From Pictodentalium vernedei (lineage: Eukaryota; Mollusca; Scaphopoda; Dentaliida; Dentaliidae), in contig CM062292.1 in the NCBI GenBank assembly GCA_031216915.1, forward strand, positions 7,379,920 to 7,443,919: 64,000 nucleotides of DNA, written 5' to 3'. Below, one piece after another: positions 10,785-21,739 of this stretch. Positions within the stretch are counted from its first letter, which is position 1, and every line of letters begins with the position of its first letter. The notes below the pieces were generated by a model. The model made no database searches. It worked only from the letters and a program-made list of their open reading frames with translations, and was not told the DNA's origin. The position numbers and the translations under genes are program-made.

Positions 10785-11530
10785 TATGTGTCTGTGTGCT
10801 ACTACACAATGTGTACATATTACATGTAGTACATGGGCTCACGCAGGATGTGCTAATATATATGCACAATGTACGCCCCTCACAGCAGCAAATAGGCACA
10901 TACGACCAAAAAGGGCTTCTGTAACCATAGACATATCCCAAAAGGGATTCTCTAGTGATTCTGTAAGAGGAATTTCGGAAGTGGGATTCGAAACACTTAT
11001 ACACCCCCTGATAGTCTTACATTCGGTTTCCATCTTGACATCAACGATCTGCGCTATGATTTGCATCTTTTGTGGTCATCCAATACTATAATTTTCTACC
11101 AACATTGCTGCCTTGACTATTACTATTAACATGTAGCACTACTACAAGCTTAGGAGATACCCTCGATTATGTCTCGATATTTGCTTTTGGCCAAATCTAG
11201 TCTCAATCAAATCACCCCATTCATCTAAGCCTGTTTCAGTTTATAAAATGCCAAGACCTAGTGCAAGTTATGGTACCTTACATATAAGAAACTGTATGTT
11301 GATCGTGCCGATATGAGTTTATGTATTAGTACACATTGTGTCACAATGTGTACAAATCACATATCACACATGGGCACATATGGTGAAAAGGGGATTCTAT
11401 AAGGACAGTTGGAAAAGGGATACTATGGAACGCAGGACTGTTGTGTGCCAGTACACATTGTGCCACATTGTGTACACATTACAGGTAGCACATAGGTACA
11501 TCTTGGATGTGCCGAACGTGCTTGTGTTCT
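10785..11530. repeat. Repeated palindromic ACACAATGTGTAC units
   Basis: Sequence of the type GTACACATTGTG...CACAATGTGTAC followed by a TACATGTAG/CACATGGG block recurs near 10795-10860, 11325-11380 and 11447-11530. The units are about 70-120 bp, and the two later ones are nearly adjacent. No gene is seen in this stretch. Confidence 0.65.
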
Positions 11531-11699
11531 AGTGCACAATGTGTGCTCATCTCAAAAGTAATTATGAGTATTCGAGAATAACCATGACGTGGTGATGTAC
11601 TATTAGAGGATATCTATTGGTGGCTACATTTTGGACGATATCTTTTGGGTGAGAGTTAACGTAGAAACCCAGGCTTCTACATCCGGGTACGTCACGCTA

Positions 11700-11735
11700 C
11701 ACCCGAGTACTTAGGTGAGAAATGTATAAAAGAAT
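11700..11735 (+). promoter_or_regulatory. TATA-box promoter candidate
   Basis: GTATAAAAGAATATG at about 11722-11736, just after CGGGTACGTCACGC. It is about 120 bp before the ATG at 11847. A similar TATA box recurs before the zinc-finger frame of the same block and before the Polinton ATPase at 61.8 kb. Confidence 0.45.
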
Positions 11736-11846
11736 ATGAGCTTTGCTTTCAGCTCATTTGGCCTCTGACCGTCGTCGATTGAATACATGAGGAAGTTTTG
11801 GAAATTTGAGCCAAATTGTTTTCCCGATCAGACCCTAGAAGGGGCA

Positions 11847-12170
11847 TGAAGACTATTCCCGTCCGCGAGGAGATACCAAAATGGATGGGGAAGAGAAGTA
11901 CCATTCACAGATAGATACTGAAGACGTGCTCCTGTTGATAAAATGAAATATATATGCCTTGAAGTTTCTGTGTGATACGAACAAAGAAGGGATAGATGCC
12001 TTTCTACAATCATCCTGTAAAGATCTGATTATGTGTTTATGCAGATATGCAGGCAACATTCTCGAAAACAGGATACCACACAATGCAATGGAATACAGTA
12101 ACCTGTGAGAACAAGATAGTGTATTGAAGCTGCTGGCATGTGGTGGAAATTCTATCCCGAATAGTGCGCT
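11847..12170 (+). pseudogene. Small helical Polinton-associated protein, decayed copy A
   Basis: An ATG at 11847 opens a short frame. After a shift, the sequence around 12022-12063 encodes KDLIMCLCRYAGNIL, followed by an IPHNAMEYSNL-type block and a SVLKLLACGG-type block. The spacing matches the 61-kb Polinton protein, which has DKDLINCLCDCASNIL followed by VPLTKAQ. At least one frameshift and in-frame stops (near 11970 and 12105) break it. I do not know the function; the family is small, helical and basic at the end. Confidence 0.5.
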
Positions 12171-12269
12171 TATCTAGGCTTAATTGCGCGTTGGAATTGC
12201 GCGCAATTGCCATATCGAATGGCATCCAAAGCACGGCAGGTTCTCCTGGTTACTCATAGCAAACACATG

Positions 12270-12326
12270 CAATGTTTCTGCCAATGGACCTCCGGGTTAC
12301 CCGGAGGTCCATTGGCTGGAACATTG
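12270..12326. repeat. Palindrome, 57 bp
   Basis: Arms reading CAATGTT...CCAATGGACCTCCGGGT and its reverse complement meet at a TTA-type centre, with two or three mismatches in the outer part. It lies between the two copies of the small helical protein and may be a later hairpin insertion. Confidence 0.85.
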
Positions 12327-12444
12327 CTTGTGCACAGGCCATATGTACATAATTTGATAGCTTTACTTAGGCCATAACGCGTACATTAACGCGCATATCA
12401 ACGTGCTATTTGTGTGCATTTCATGACAGGACTTCTAGTTTTTA

Positions 12445-12460
12445 CTGTATATAAAAGAGG
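12445..12460 (+). promoter_or_regulatory. TATA-box candidate before the zinc-finger frame
   Basis: CTGTATATAAAAGAGG, about 100-130 bp upstream of the broken zinc-finger reading frame, in the same orientation. GTATAAAAAGAATG at about 12530 is a second, closer candidate. Confidence 0.4.
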
Positions 12461-12559
12461 TCTCTTACGGAAATGTAGTTTTCTCTCATCGCTCGTCACA
12501 CCAGTTCTAGCTGAAACTCTGGGAAACGTATAAAAAGAATGTACACGACATCTGATGTT

Positions 12560-12660
12560 CATTTGTTCTACAACCACGTGAGAGTATGGAGATGGCACCT
12601 CATTACTGCGAGTACTGCGGAAAAAACATTTTATCGAAAGTTTAATATGAAAAGGCACAA
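12560..12660 (+). pseudogene. Broken C2H2 zinc-finger gene
   Basis: The frame starting in GAGATGGCACC encodes a CEYCGK pair of zinc ligands. One frame over, the sequence continues as a KFNMKRHK-like half-finger with a histidine ligand before a stop. A single indel near 12625 separates the two halves. Short zinc-finger proteins are common in adintovirus- and Polinton-like elements (family knowledge). Confidence 0.4.
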
Positions 12661-12699
12661 ATAGAACCAAAGACGAGGAAGAAAAATCAAAATCTAACA

Positions 12700-12991
12700 A
12701 CACAGAAAGACTGTTACACTACGATTACTATCTCATGCTGGTGGGCGTGAAACCACGACGTGATCAAGACGGCTAATGATGATTTGATGTGATAGTGCTA
12801 AGAACGCATTGGATTATAATGTGCTAATGACCAAATCTGAGAGAGCTCAACTGGTCCCATTCAAACACCAGTTTTGGAGGATTGCAAAGTATAGACTATC
12901 TTATTGCATAAAAAAACGGATTATACAGAAAGGACGACTTTTAGGGAAGTTACGTAAACCGTTGATCAACATATTGTCAGATATCCAATAG
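12700..12991 (+). pseudogene. Small helical Polinton-associated protein, decayed copy B
   Basis: Sequence at 12768-12800 encodes an ANDDLM segment, then a stop and a frame change. The frame at 12809-12991 follows, with MTKSERAQLVPFK (matching PLTKAQRTRLVRQ of the 61-kb protein) and the C-terminal RIIQKGRLLGKLRKPL (matching the basic, glycine-hydrophobic KGGFL end of that family). The two genes in this block would be tandem relatives, either duplicated or two distinct members of the family. It is broken near 12800. Confidence 0.5.
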
Positions 12992-13023
12992 AAAGGGGCG
13001 TACACGTAACTAATTTTTCATTT

Positions 13024-13218
13024 GTGACCTGGTCTTCGAAGAGACCAGACCCAATGCAATCCTGTTGTACACAAAGAAACTCTTCACCAGATTCGGATTC
13101 CGATGAGTCGAAACTATCTCCGGAAGAAGATATGGAATATGAAGAAGAGGAACTAGTGGACGATTCAATGGGACGTATCGTTACAACGATTACTAAGACG
13201 AATTTGAAAACCGCATAA
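13024..13218 (+). pseudogene. Acidic ORF within the decayed block
   Basis: A serine/aspartate/glutamate-rich frame (SPDSDSDESK, then EYEEEELVDDSMG). No domain is recognised. It follows copy B by 35 bp in the same direction, consistent with tight gene packing. Whether it is a full gene or a remnant cannot be judged. Confidence 0.3.
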
Positions 13219-13329
13219 ATAGGTATCTCGAGAATGGAATGAATAAATAAAATGTAGTCGACTTGAAAGCAGTGTAAAAGGCGCTAACGGCGTAAACATA
13301 CATTAATACCCCTAGTCAACATTACGCAT

Positions 13330-14090
13330 GGTTGCAGGAACCAGATTCACAAGAAAATTCCAGAGACTTAACTTCTTCTTGACGAAGAGGAATATGCGTT
13401 TGTGGAGTCCCCCCGAAATACGCTGTAAAAAGAGAATATTTCTGTTTGACCACCTCTTGGCAAAATATTCATTCGAAGTGTAAGGTAGTGATGATGATGA
13501 AGATTAGGAGCCAAGAACAAAATGGACTCGCCGTTACAGAAAAAAGTATAAAGGGACCGTTCGTATTAAAATAAAATCATCTGTGTTCTGACCGTCGAAG
13601 AGTGAAGATGTTTATGTCCACGACAGTACTCAGATTAGAAGATGACTTACACATATGTATGTTCAAGAATGATGCCGGATTAAATCTGACTTCCCAGGAA
13701 GAGGCCCAAGTGAATTGTATGGTAGAGGGTGTCAAGAGAAGAAACCTAAACCAGCTCACAAGTGCTAATGGAAAGAAACAGAGATATTGGATACGGGTAC
13801 GGGTCAATTATTAACCAACGAATTTGCAACTGCAAACACAAGAACTAAGGCAGTCCCCGTAAAGAAAGAACTGACCGATGTTTCCACTCACACCATCAGT
13901 GATGTTCAGAAGAATGAAGATTCAAAGATGGACTAAAACAAGACTGCAGTTACCACCACGAAGCAGTCTGAAGACAAGTGAACTAAAAAGGCACCCAAGA
14001 ATGAAAAGAAGAAAGATGCCAACCGAACACAAGATGTCAAAGCCAAGCTATCAGCGTCCAGCAAGTTAACACACAAGAATACAGAGAGAG
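13330..14090 (+). pseudogene. Basic, lysine-rich decayed coding tract
   Basis: Open stretches alternate between frames: a basic one near 13520-13570 (TRRYRKKYKG), a 70-aa frame at 13602-13814, and a lysine/threonine-rich tract from about 13850 to 14090 interrupted by two stops (after KNEDSKMD and after KQSEDK). The composition fits a nucleic-acid-binding or core-like protein. This is an inference from composition only. Confidence 0.35.
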
Positions 14091-14366
14091 TCAAACAGCT
14101 CCGTTAGAGCTAAACAGGCCGATGAGTTGGTTATACCAACAGAGAAGACAGAAGAAGACCTACATTTCATTCAGAGATGAAGAAGAGATATCTTTGGTAA
14201 TTGAACTGTAAATCGACAAAGTAGTTATAAACCGTGATTCTGACAAAATAGAAAATGAATTGAATGTTATATCTTGGTTTTTTTTCTAACTCCCCAACTG
14301 AAGTACCCGGATGTAGAAACCACAGGTTTTGCTTCTGCGGCAACTATCTTCCAATAGTCTCCAATA

Positions 14367-15200
14367 TCACCACAGTCTTCGATCCCTAAATAACGAGATG
14401 AGTTGTAGAGTCTTATGTGGAGTCACCCATCGAGCAATTGCTCTATAGCGCATTTGCTCGATAAGACTCGAGTCGCAAGAGCATTTGTCCATACAGCAAT
14501 TACTCTCATGGCTCCTTAGCTTATTCGATGAAATCATCAACTCTCTTTCTAGGTATTCCACTTACGGAATCTCTTTTGGGGGAAATATCTGGCCTTCGGC
14601 ACCTTTTTTTCTGAAATGAGTCGTATGTGAGATCACTCTTTCCACTAAATGCTCTATATTTCGTTTGCTTGATAAGATTGGAGTCGCAAGAGCATTTGCT
14701 CACGGAGGAACTGCTCGGAAGCTTATTTGCTCGATTTGATTCAAGTCGTCCTAGCAATGACTTTCAGTAACTGCTCGAGAGCTTATTAGGAGAACTTGGA
14801 ATATGTATGAAAAAGTTGTTCGAGCAAGCAGTAGTTGAATGATAGTGATGTGAACTGGGACCCGTAGCGACATTAGTGTACTAAGAACCATAGTAGCACC
14901 ATAACTGTAAGGGTTGTAGAAGATTATAGTATTAGTTGATAATGAAAGAGGCAAATCATAGGACAGATTGTTGAATTCAAAATGGAAACCGATGGTAAGA
15001 TAATCAGGCGCTGTATAAGAGCTTGAAATCCCACTTACGGAATCGCTTTTTGAAAAACTTCTGACCTTCAGCTCCCCTTTTTTCGAGACGAATCGTAGAG
15101 TAGTGTATGGAGTCACTCTTTCGAGCAATTGTTCTATAGCTCATTTGTTCCATAAGATTCGAGTCGTTCGAGCAATACTTGATCCAGTTACGGCTCGATT
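14367..15200. repeat. Tandem/duplicated repeat with GAGCAATTGCTC and GAGCATTTGCTC motifs
   Basis: Three units near 14400-14510, 14620-14790 and 15100-15200 share GGAGTCAC...CGAGCAATTG, CTCTATAG...CATTTG and GAGTCG blocks. Two of them are preceded by CCACTTACGGAATC and a CTTCGGC/CTTCAGC block. No coding. Confidence 0.7.
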
Positions 15201-15209
15201 ATAACTCTG

Positions 15210-15689
15210 TATAGTTAGGTACAGATTATGGGAAATCAAACAAATCTGATTGTTAGTTAGCTGCAGTACAGTGAACTAATTGGATGATCTGGAGAAACGA
15301 GGCAAGAACAAGACTACTCGGGTTAGAACTAGCCTGAACAGGCCAGAAAAACTAAAAATAGTAAACATTAACTAAACTGTTCCATTTGATAGTGTATTCT
15401 ACTCTACTGGAGTATACAGAACAAATGAACAGGATTGAACAGAAAAAAACAAGAGCATAGGTAGAAAACCAGGATTTGGGGAAAATCCGAACTAGTTGTC
15501 GGGTCTACTTTGGTAATTCTACGAAGTATCCGAAGGTAATCCGAGCCTTAAAACTACTCTTATAAAAAGGAACGCAGCTGTTATTGGATAAAAGAGGAGT
15601 CTGAGGAAATGCGTAACAAATAAAGTCGTTCTTGGTGAATTGGGAAGATTGTCTTGTAGTTTGTATTAATAATATTTACTCCTATGTAA
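15210..15689. other. No gene seen
   Basis: Unique A-rich sequence. GAACAAG/GAACAGG short repeats occur at 15300-15460, without clear periodicity. Confidence 0.35.
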
Positions 15690-15845
15690 CCGAACATACC
15701 CTCCAATATACTCCTTTTCTACTATAGGCCTTTTAGACCCATAGCTACTTCGTGCTACCATAGAAACCAAGATGTCGGCCTCCAATATACAACACATGGC
15801 GCCACTGGGTCACGTGACCATGACGTCACTTCCGCCTCCCCTTTC
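15690..15845 (-). repeat. Dispersed repeat family 2, copy 2 (reverse)
   Basis: The reverse complement contains TGACGTCA (15821-15828), GGTCACGTGACCCAGTGGC, the GTATATTGGAGGCCGACATC block, CTTGGTTTCTATGGTAGCAC and GGAGGGTATGTTCG, in the same order as copies 1 and 3. It lacks the GAGCGGCCATGTT to CGCATGCGC segment, so it is internally deleted. Confidence 0.75.
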
Positions 15846-16980
15846 TCTCCCACTGATTCTCTCTTTAATATACCACTTTCATTTTCACCGAACCATTTAT
15901 TGTTGGGAAGACATGAAATCTTTGCAAATTATGGCTTTCGAGGATGAGGTCTGATAACATTTGAATGTACAAAATGACATACCAACGTTGAAGGTATTCC
16001 CTAGGCTCCCTTCATGGGGTTTGATATTACGAAACACTAATGCGCAGGTACTCTTCATTTCAACTTCTATGATGGCAGCATTACGTTAAACTGGAAGTAC
16101 ATTGATTAGGACGGAATAATGATTCTATCCTTGTTGTTGCCAAGCATCAACATGTGTAAATACAAATGACAGCGGAAGACATCTCATACAGAATCAAGAT
16201 GCCTTGTTTGTTATTTACCAATAAAGTTTATTTGAAGAAAACACAACATTAATGCGAATCAATAGAACAAATGGAGGCTCTTGCCGTTATCATTGTCTAA
16301 TGTTTTGTATTCATGGGTCCATTAAACCATCAGGATGTCCGCTGTCATAACGGAGTGCGACTTCCAGGCAACCTTTTTCACATTTTACTTTCGAGGACAA
16401 GGGAAGGAAAACAACTTGAAATACATATAAACGGTTTTTACCTTGATTGTGTAAATTAACTTATCACCGTGAAATGTTTAGAAATCAATACCTTGACAAG
16501 CACATTGCCCTATGACAGAAGAAAACACACTCATTACCGGACAAAACTAGAAATCTTAGCTTACGTTTTTTATAAACAAATGTTCTGGGACTTACATTCG
16601 AAAATCATTGTGATTTTTTCTTGCGGAATTATTTCCCATTTTTATTTTGTCCTCTGTTGTTCTGAACACAGGGAATTTTGTTTTAAAGCTTATTTGTTTT
16701 ACAAGGATTGGCGAACAAGTGATGCAACTTATATTAATGTCTCTCTTAACCCATTGTCGCGTGTGTATGCGATGACCTTCATAGCGGCCACATCGTGGCC
16801 TCGTTCTTCTCGAATACTACGAAAGGATCCCTTACCCTGCGCGGAGTGTATCTCTCTCTGCACAGAGGACAGCCATTTTATGTATGCACCTGATAGGATG
16901 GTACGCTATGACAGCATTAACTCCACAATTGAAGTTGACAGCGAGAAATTTGGGTTCCTCAAGGAACCAGAGCAGTTTAT
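15846..16980. other. No supported gene
   Basis: A plus-strand frame from 16469 runs into antisense Tc1 sequence, so its 3' part cannot be genuine. The 5' part lacks a recognisable domain. AT-rich elsewhere. Confidence 0.35.
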
Positions 16981-16984
16981 TCAG

Positions 16985-17025
16985 TTTGTCGTGGTAGGGG
17001 AACCAAATTTAATTACATGGAACCA
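16985..17025. repeat. Fragment of MITE family 4 (GGTTCC type)
   Basis: The reverse complement contains ATGTTTGGTTCCATGTAA and AAATTTGGTTCCCCTACCA, which match 50380-50425 almost base for base. It lies at the broken 3' edge of the Tc1 fossil. Confidence 0.6.
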
Positions 17026-17737
17026 AACATTCACATATCGCTGTGCAGTCAATGTACCACGGTCAAGGACACAGAGCTTTGTACGTCCATCCTAGCTGAT
17101 GCCGCCACAGACCATTATTGCCCACACGCCCCCCCCCCCCCCCTCACCATAGCGGTCATGCTGAGCAATGTCGGCTGCATAAAATCGCTCCCCTGGTCTT
17201 CTCCATACACTAGAATGCCTATCTGTGTGGTCTAGGCAGTACCTTGACTTATCTGTAAAAAGGACAGGTCGTCAATCTTCAATCTTCCCTGATCCATCCA
17301 ATGTGATCCATGGCCCATTCATATCGTGCCTGGCGGTGGTCCTGGGACAGCTGAATGAGAATACATGGTCTTCTCCATCAGAGACCACCTTCGTGCAACC
17401 TTGCCCGGATAGTCAGCGTGGAACCATTTACCCCGGATACATTCTGAGGGTCACTGCGAAGCTGGGTTGCTGTGTCAAAGCAGTTCCCACGGGCTTGAAT
17501 GATCAAAAACCGGTCTTCAGCTGCAGATATTGCCCTGTCTCTGCCACCAACATGCCGTCTGACTGGTGTGCCATACTGCTGAAATCTTGCCCAGGCTCTG
17601 GTGATCACCATATGATACACACCAAGGGCTTCACCAACCTGACGATGGGTAACCCCTTGTTCCACCACCCCTACAGCACACCACATTTCTGCATCAGGCA
17701 AATAATGTCTTCTTACATTTCCATTCGCCATATTCAA
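16990..17737 (-). pseudogene. Tc1/mariner transposase fossil 1
   Basis: The minus-strand frame 17737-17378 encodes the N-terminal paired-type DNA-binding region (a helix-turn-helix around GVVEQGVTHRQVGEALGVYH, then a second domain). Continuing downstream in other frames are DDE-domain blocks typical of Tc1 transposases: a RYCLDHTDRHSSVWRRPGE stretch, a WAIMVCGGIS stretch and a DRGTLTAQRYV stretch down to about 17010. A poly(C) tract (17132-17146) lies in the core. Several frameshifts and stops make it inactive. Its 3' edge overlaps a GGTTCC-type MITE fragment. Confidence 0.85.
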
Positions 17738-17739
17738 TC

Positions 17740-18369
17740 ATTAAATCACAAGAGTTTTTGTTGAAATGAAGACTGAATACCCTACACATCTCATGTACAT
17801 ATAGACAGTGCACGAAAACATCATGGAAATCAAGGGGTACATGCTTTCCATGACTGTCACGAAAAGTATGCCTGTCAAGATAGCTAATGCAAACACTGGG
17901 GACCATCTCAATACATTCCTCAATCATATCCACCAAAAATATTGCAAATTTGTCACAAGAATATTTCATAATGATGTGTCAAATATGAGGTGCTTAGCAA
18001 ACATTGAGTAGTATATGTAAATGTGACCAGCACTTCTCTTTCTGTTTGTTTTTCTCTCTTATTTGTTGCATGATCCCTATTTAAGAATCAGAGAAAGGTT
18101 GTCTGAAGGACTATACTTGACAAAAGATATTTGAATGCTAAATTTAAAATGATGCGACCATATATTTGTTTCGCTTGAACGTTATAATGGTCGCCTATGG
18201 GAAAATATTTAGTACTGTGATACGTATTCATGTTTGGCTGAAATTAAACAATTGCAGGAATTCAATTGCATAAAATTTTATTGGAGTAATGGTTGCGGAA
18301 TGAAATATTTCAATATGTTGGATACTTTGGGGTTACTTCTTACGCTTTGCGTATTATTGTCATATTACT
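17740..18369. other. No gene seen
   Basis: A/T-rich sequence with only short chance frames on both strands. Confidence 0.35.
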
Positions 18370-18549
18370 TTTTGATTGCTTGTCACAAAAACATAGCTTA
18401 CGACCCCTCATTGGAACGAGCTCGTTAAGCTAGTACCAATCAGCGGTCATAAGGTATGTTTTTGACGTCAAAAATTAAAAAGATTAGTGCCCCAAGAATT
18501 TTATTCGAAAGTGTCGTCTGCTTTTCGTGTCAGGTAAAGGGTTAAATTA
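18370..18549 (-). mobile_element. Hairpin MITE, family 1, truncated reverse copy
   Basis: It ends in GTAAAGGGTTAA and carries the reverse complement of the AAAAGCAGACGACACTT block of the copy at 3641-3892. The palindromic core is diverged, with one arm carrying CATAGCTTACGACCCCTCATT. The other terminus is missing. Confidence 0.75.
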
Positions 18550-19077
18550 TTCTCCATATTCTTCATATTTAAATTTAGAAGTTTCAACATCTTAACTCGA
18601 CAACAACAATTATACACAGAGATTGGCAATGGATGATAATCACATGAAATGAAATTCAAAGAGATCATTTCAATACTGTCACTTAAAGCAACTTTTCCAC
18701 TCTGATTGAGAATAAATCAAACTAAGACAAAGATGCTATTCCTATTACAATTAACAATTTATGTTAAGATTTACTTATTTATATTATGTTTTATTGTGTT
18801 ACAGGCTAATTAAATGTTACTTTATTCATGTTATATTTATTTTATTATTTACAGAAGAATTCGTTAAATAATTTATCATGCAGTGCCTCACAGTTTTCTC
18901 ATGCACTCGAGTGGCTCAAGCGGCAGAGTGAACTCCCTTGGTGTGCATTTTTTTTAAGAAATGTAAAACTTTTAAAATGTTTGTCTGGTTATCTCCCTTT
19001 AGTCTCAAACATCCTTTTACTTGAGTTGAAGGAAGCTTTTCAGAATGCAATTTTAAGTCAGATGTATTGACACTATC

Positions 19078-19470
19078 TACCAACAGGTATGACATGTGAA
19101 TTGGTACATCGCCATACAGTCCTTAACTAGTACACTTTAGTTAGATAATTTATAATTTATTATCAGTGAAGAAATATTATTGATTAATATGCAGTGGTCA
19201 GTCCATGTGAATAGATACTGTGGCTTCCAACCAGGTATGACATGTGAATTGACACAACGCCACACAGTCCTTAACTAGTACACTTTAGTTAGATAATTTA
19301 TAATATATGATTAGTGAAGAAATAATATTGATTAATATGCAGTAGTCAGTCCATGTGAATAGTCACTATGGCCTCCAACCAGGTATGACATGTAAATTGA
19401 TACAACGCCATACGGTCCCTAACTTGTACACTTTAGTTAAATAATTTATAATTTATGATTAGTTAAGAAA
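19078..19470. repeat. Tandem repeat, unit about 148 bp, 2.7 copies
   Basis: CAGGTATGACATG occurs at about 19084, 19231 and 19380. The units share AGTCCTTAACTAGTACACTT and GTCAGTCCATGTGAATAG. No coding. Confidence 0.88.
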
Positions 19471-19499
19471 TATTATTGATATTTATACAATAATGTGAT

Positions 19500-19620
19500 T
19501 TTCGAGGGCTTTGGGCTCCATTACTGGACCGCCATCTGCGATTAGCAGCCCAGCTGTCATTAGTAATGGAGTCAAACGAAGCCTGGGGAAATTATGTTAT
19601 TATTATTATTATTAATACTT
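19500..19620 (+). mobile_element. Short retroelement 3' end with (TTA)n tail
   Basis: GGGCTCCATTACTGGACC and GGTC...TTAGTAATGGAGTC form an inverted pair, followed by GCCTGGGGAAATTATG and a (TTA)n run at 19594-19612. The tail resembles the one at 6119-6142, so it may be a 3' piece of a CR1/L2-type LINE or of a SINE that uses its machinery. Confidence 0.45.
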
Positions 19621-20186
19621 ACAAATTATAAGAACGATTTTGACCCTTTTGAATTTATATTATTTCGTGAAAAGAATCAAAGTGAAACACCATTTATCAA
19701 ACAATTTAAAGCAGAACACTTTATATTTATCTCAATCAACAATTGTAGTAAAATTAAACCAAATTATTTTGTAATTATCGTTCATTGAAAGCGGACTCGT
19801 TGCCTGATACCAATAAAGGGATAAATATATAATTTATAACTTTACTACGTGTATATTGATATTTATTCTTGGTATAAGTTGGTAAATACATAAAATGTTA
19901 TCGTCTTGAAGGACAATTTGTTTCTCGTGGAACAATATGGGATATACAAATAGGAACAAGATGGTTACATCAACATCACTTTTATTATCTTATCTAAACA
20001 AACAGTTACATAACCAATAAGTACATGAATAATTAAACCAAATATTTGACAATCAAACAAATTACTTCCTTCACACATTTCACATTTACAAATCCTAAAA
20101 ACATTTACTATCAAATAACATTAAGTATATTTATCTGCTTTCGTCGAAAGCTTAATCTGATGAAGTGAACACAAATTTCCTTAGTA

Positions 20187-20618
20187 CAGTGAAGCCCACT
20201 TTATTAAAAATCTCTTAACTGAATAACCCTGTTAAATGAATATAATTTCCCAAGACAAAACCATTTACCATACCACCAGTACAAATTTGACCTGTTAATT
20301 GAATATAGGTTATAGAGAAAACTCATGTCAATTGAATAAAAAAACTCTTGTAACCTGTCGAGAATTTACCCTGACTCTCTCCAGTTTTTCTTTGTTTATA
20401 GACCTATTTGGCCTCAGTACATCCAATACAGGCATTTAATCTATGATATCTTGTTTGACAGAGCTCACGGAGCTCTGTCAAACAATATTTAATAGAATAA
20501 ATGTCAAGTTTATCTCTAGAATTACAGGAAAGTGACACAATCCCTGTTAACTGAATACTCATGTTAGTTGATTAATTTTCATTGGTAAAGTGGCTATTCA
20601 ATTTACAGTGTTCTACTG
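20187..20618 (+). mobile_element. MITE family 3 (CAGTG ends, TA target), copy A
   Basis: It starts CAGTGAAGCCCAC and ends ...TTCTACTG, flanked by TA on both sides. It carries a GTTAA-rich body and a 16-bp-arm hairpin at 20451-20485 (TTGTTTGACAGAGCTC and its complement). Copy B lies at 32298-32732 in the opposite orientation. CAGTG ends with TA duplication are typical of pogo/Tigger-type elements (inference). No transposase. Confidence 0.85.
20451..20485. repeat. Perfect hairpin inside MITE A
   Basis: Two 16-base arms around ACG. The equivalent site in MITE B (about 32432-32465) is imperfect, with ACT in the loop and mismatches in one arm. Confidence 0.9.
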
Positions 20619-20810
20619 TAATACCACAAATATGGATGTAATTGAATCCAGTTAAATTTACTGGTTCCAATGACATCTATATCTGTAAGGTTCCTGTTGG
20701 TAAAAATATTGTTACTTAATCTGCTGAAGCCAATAAAAACATCTTTCACATCAAACAACATCACATATCAGATTTATTATTAGCTGGTAGTATTTATTCT
20801 ACAACCATAT

Positions 20811-21101
20811 ACAGTACGGACTCCGTGGACTGGTCATTTTCCACGGGAGCACAACAGCACGGCCGCCGTGGACTGGTCACTTTCCACGGATGGGCAATAT
20901 TTCCAAGAACGTAGTAATATTATATTCCAAACACTAATTGGAGGAATAATCATCAAAAGTTTAATTGATGAAGATCCGGGTACAACCTGGTGCTTCATTA
21001 ATTAAAATTTTGCTGATGATGTTTTCTATAAGCTGATACACGCATGCGTGGGCATCACTGACCATGCGTGGATTACGACCAGTCCACGGCGACTGTACTG
21101 G
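20811..21101. mobile_element. MITE with about 25-bp terminal inverted repeats
   Basis: The left end has ACAGTACGGACTCCGTGGAC followed by TGGTC, and the right end is its near complement (GACCAGTCCACGG...CTGTACTG). The left TIR segment CCGTGGACTGGTCA is duplicated at 20870-20884. Inner sequence has further inverted segments (TTAATTGATGAAG and CTTCATTAATTAA). No coding. Confidence 0.75.
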
Positions 21102-21659
21102 TTTTAGAAATATATCTTAGAGTTAGAGTTCCGTACATGGTTAAACGTCGTTTTACATCATCTTTTGTTTGGGAGGTTTACCAGATAATTCACGTAGCAT
21201 AATTTTGAACATATCTATTCAAGACAATGAAAAACGTTTGAACATAAAAATCATATATAACTGCCTTCAACAAAACATATCTTAAGCAATACAAACAATA
21301 TCAGCAAAACACCCCCATTTTTCAACACGAAAATTACATACGAAACATTTAGCATTAACAATAAAACTAATTAGAAATCAAAAAGACAATATATATTTGC
21401 AATGGAAAACGTCAAATTTTAATAACAAATGCTCCGAGGTGAGAAGATTTGCAGACCCACAAAATACTTTGAACATGTCCCTTTTCTGGAGAATTCATCA
21501 TTGATGTGAAAATGCATTGACAATTTTCTCAAATAATAAGTTTTTTTTTTTTTAGGAGCCATATTTTCGAACATTACAAATTTTCCCGTGTTTCCTAAGA
21601 ATAGCGGGAAAATATTGTATGAAAATAACGGTAAATTAAGGGCAATCGTACGTCAGTAG

Positions 21660-21725
21660 TAATGTTTACTTGTACTTGACAATGGCGAACAGATATTGGA
21701 CACGGGCTTCAGCGTTAATATTCAG
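21660..21725 (+). CDS. Candidate first coding exon (14-15 codons)
   Basis: ATG at 21682 in good context (GACAATGGCG) begins MANRYWTRASALIF and is followed at once by CAG/GTGAGT, a near-perfect animal splice donor. No protein family is recognised from 14 residues, and no following exon was located. A longer minus-strand frame (21666-21935) covers the same place and is the alternative. Confidence 0.3.
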
Positions 21726-21739
21726 GTGAGTCGACTCTA

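Larger units (their letters stand above)
11660..14335 (+). mobile_element. Decayed virus-like/Polinton-like element fragment with possible inverted ends
   Basis: A 2.7-kb block whose plus strand holds a series of broken genes: two relatives of the small helical Polinton protein (11847-12170 and 12700-12991), a broken C2H2 finger (12560-12650), an acidic frame (13024-13218) and a basic, lysine-rich tract (13330-14090). TATA-type promoters precede the first genes. A 16-base sequence, TTCTACATCCGGGTAC, occurs at about 11672-11687 and as its reverse complement at about 14302-14317, suggesting terminal inverted repeats. It is separate from, and more decayed than, the Polinton at the right end. Family: Polinton or adintovirus-like by gene content (inference). 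Confidence 0.5.

Noticed and set aside
16469..17095. 208-codon plus-strand frame
   Set aside because: Its 3' third is antisense to the Tc1 fossil, and the rest has no domain or splice context.
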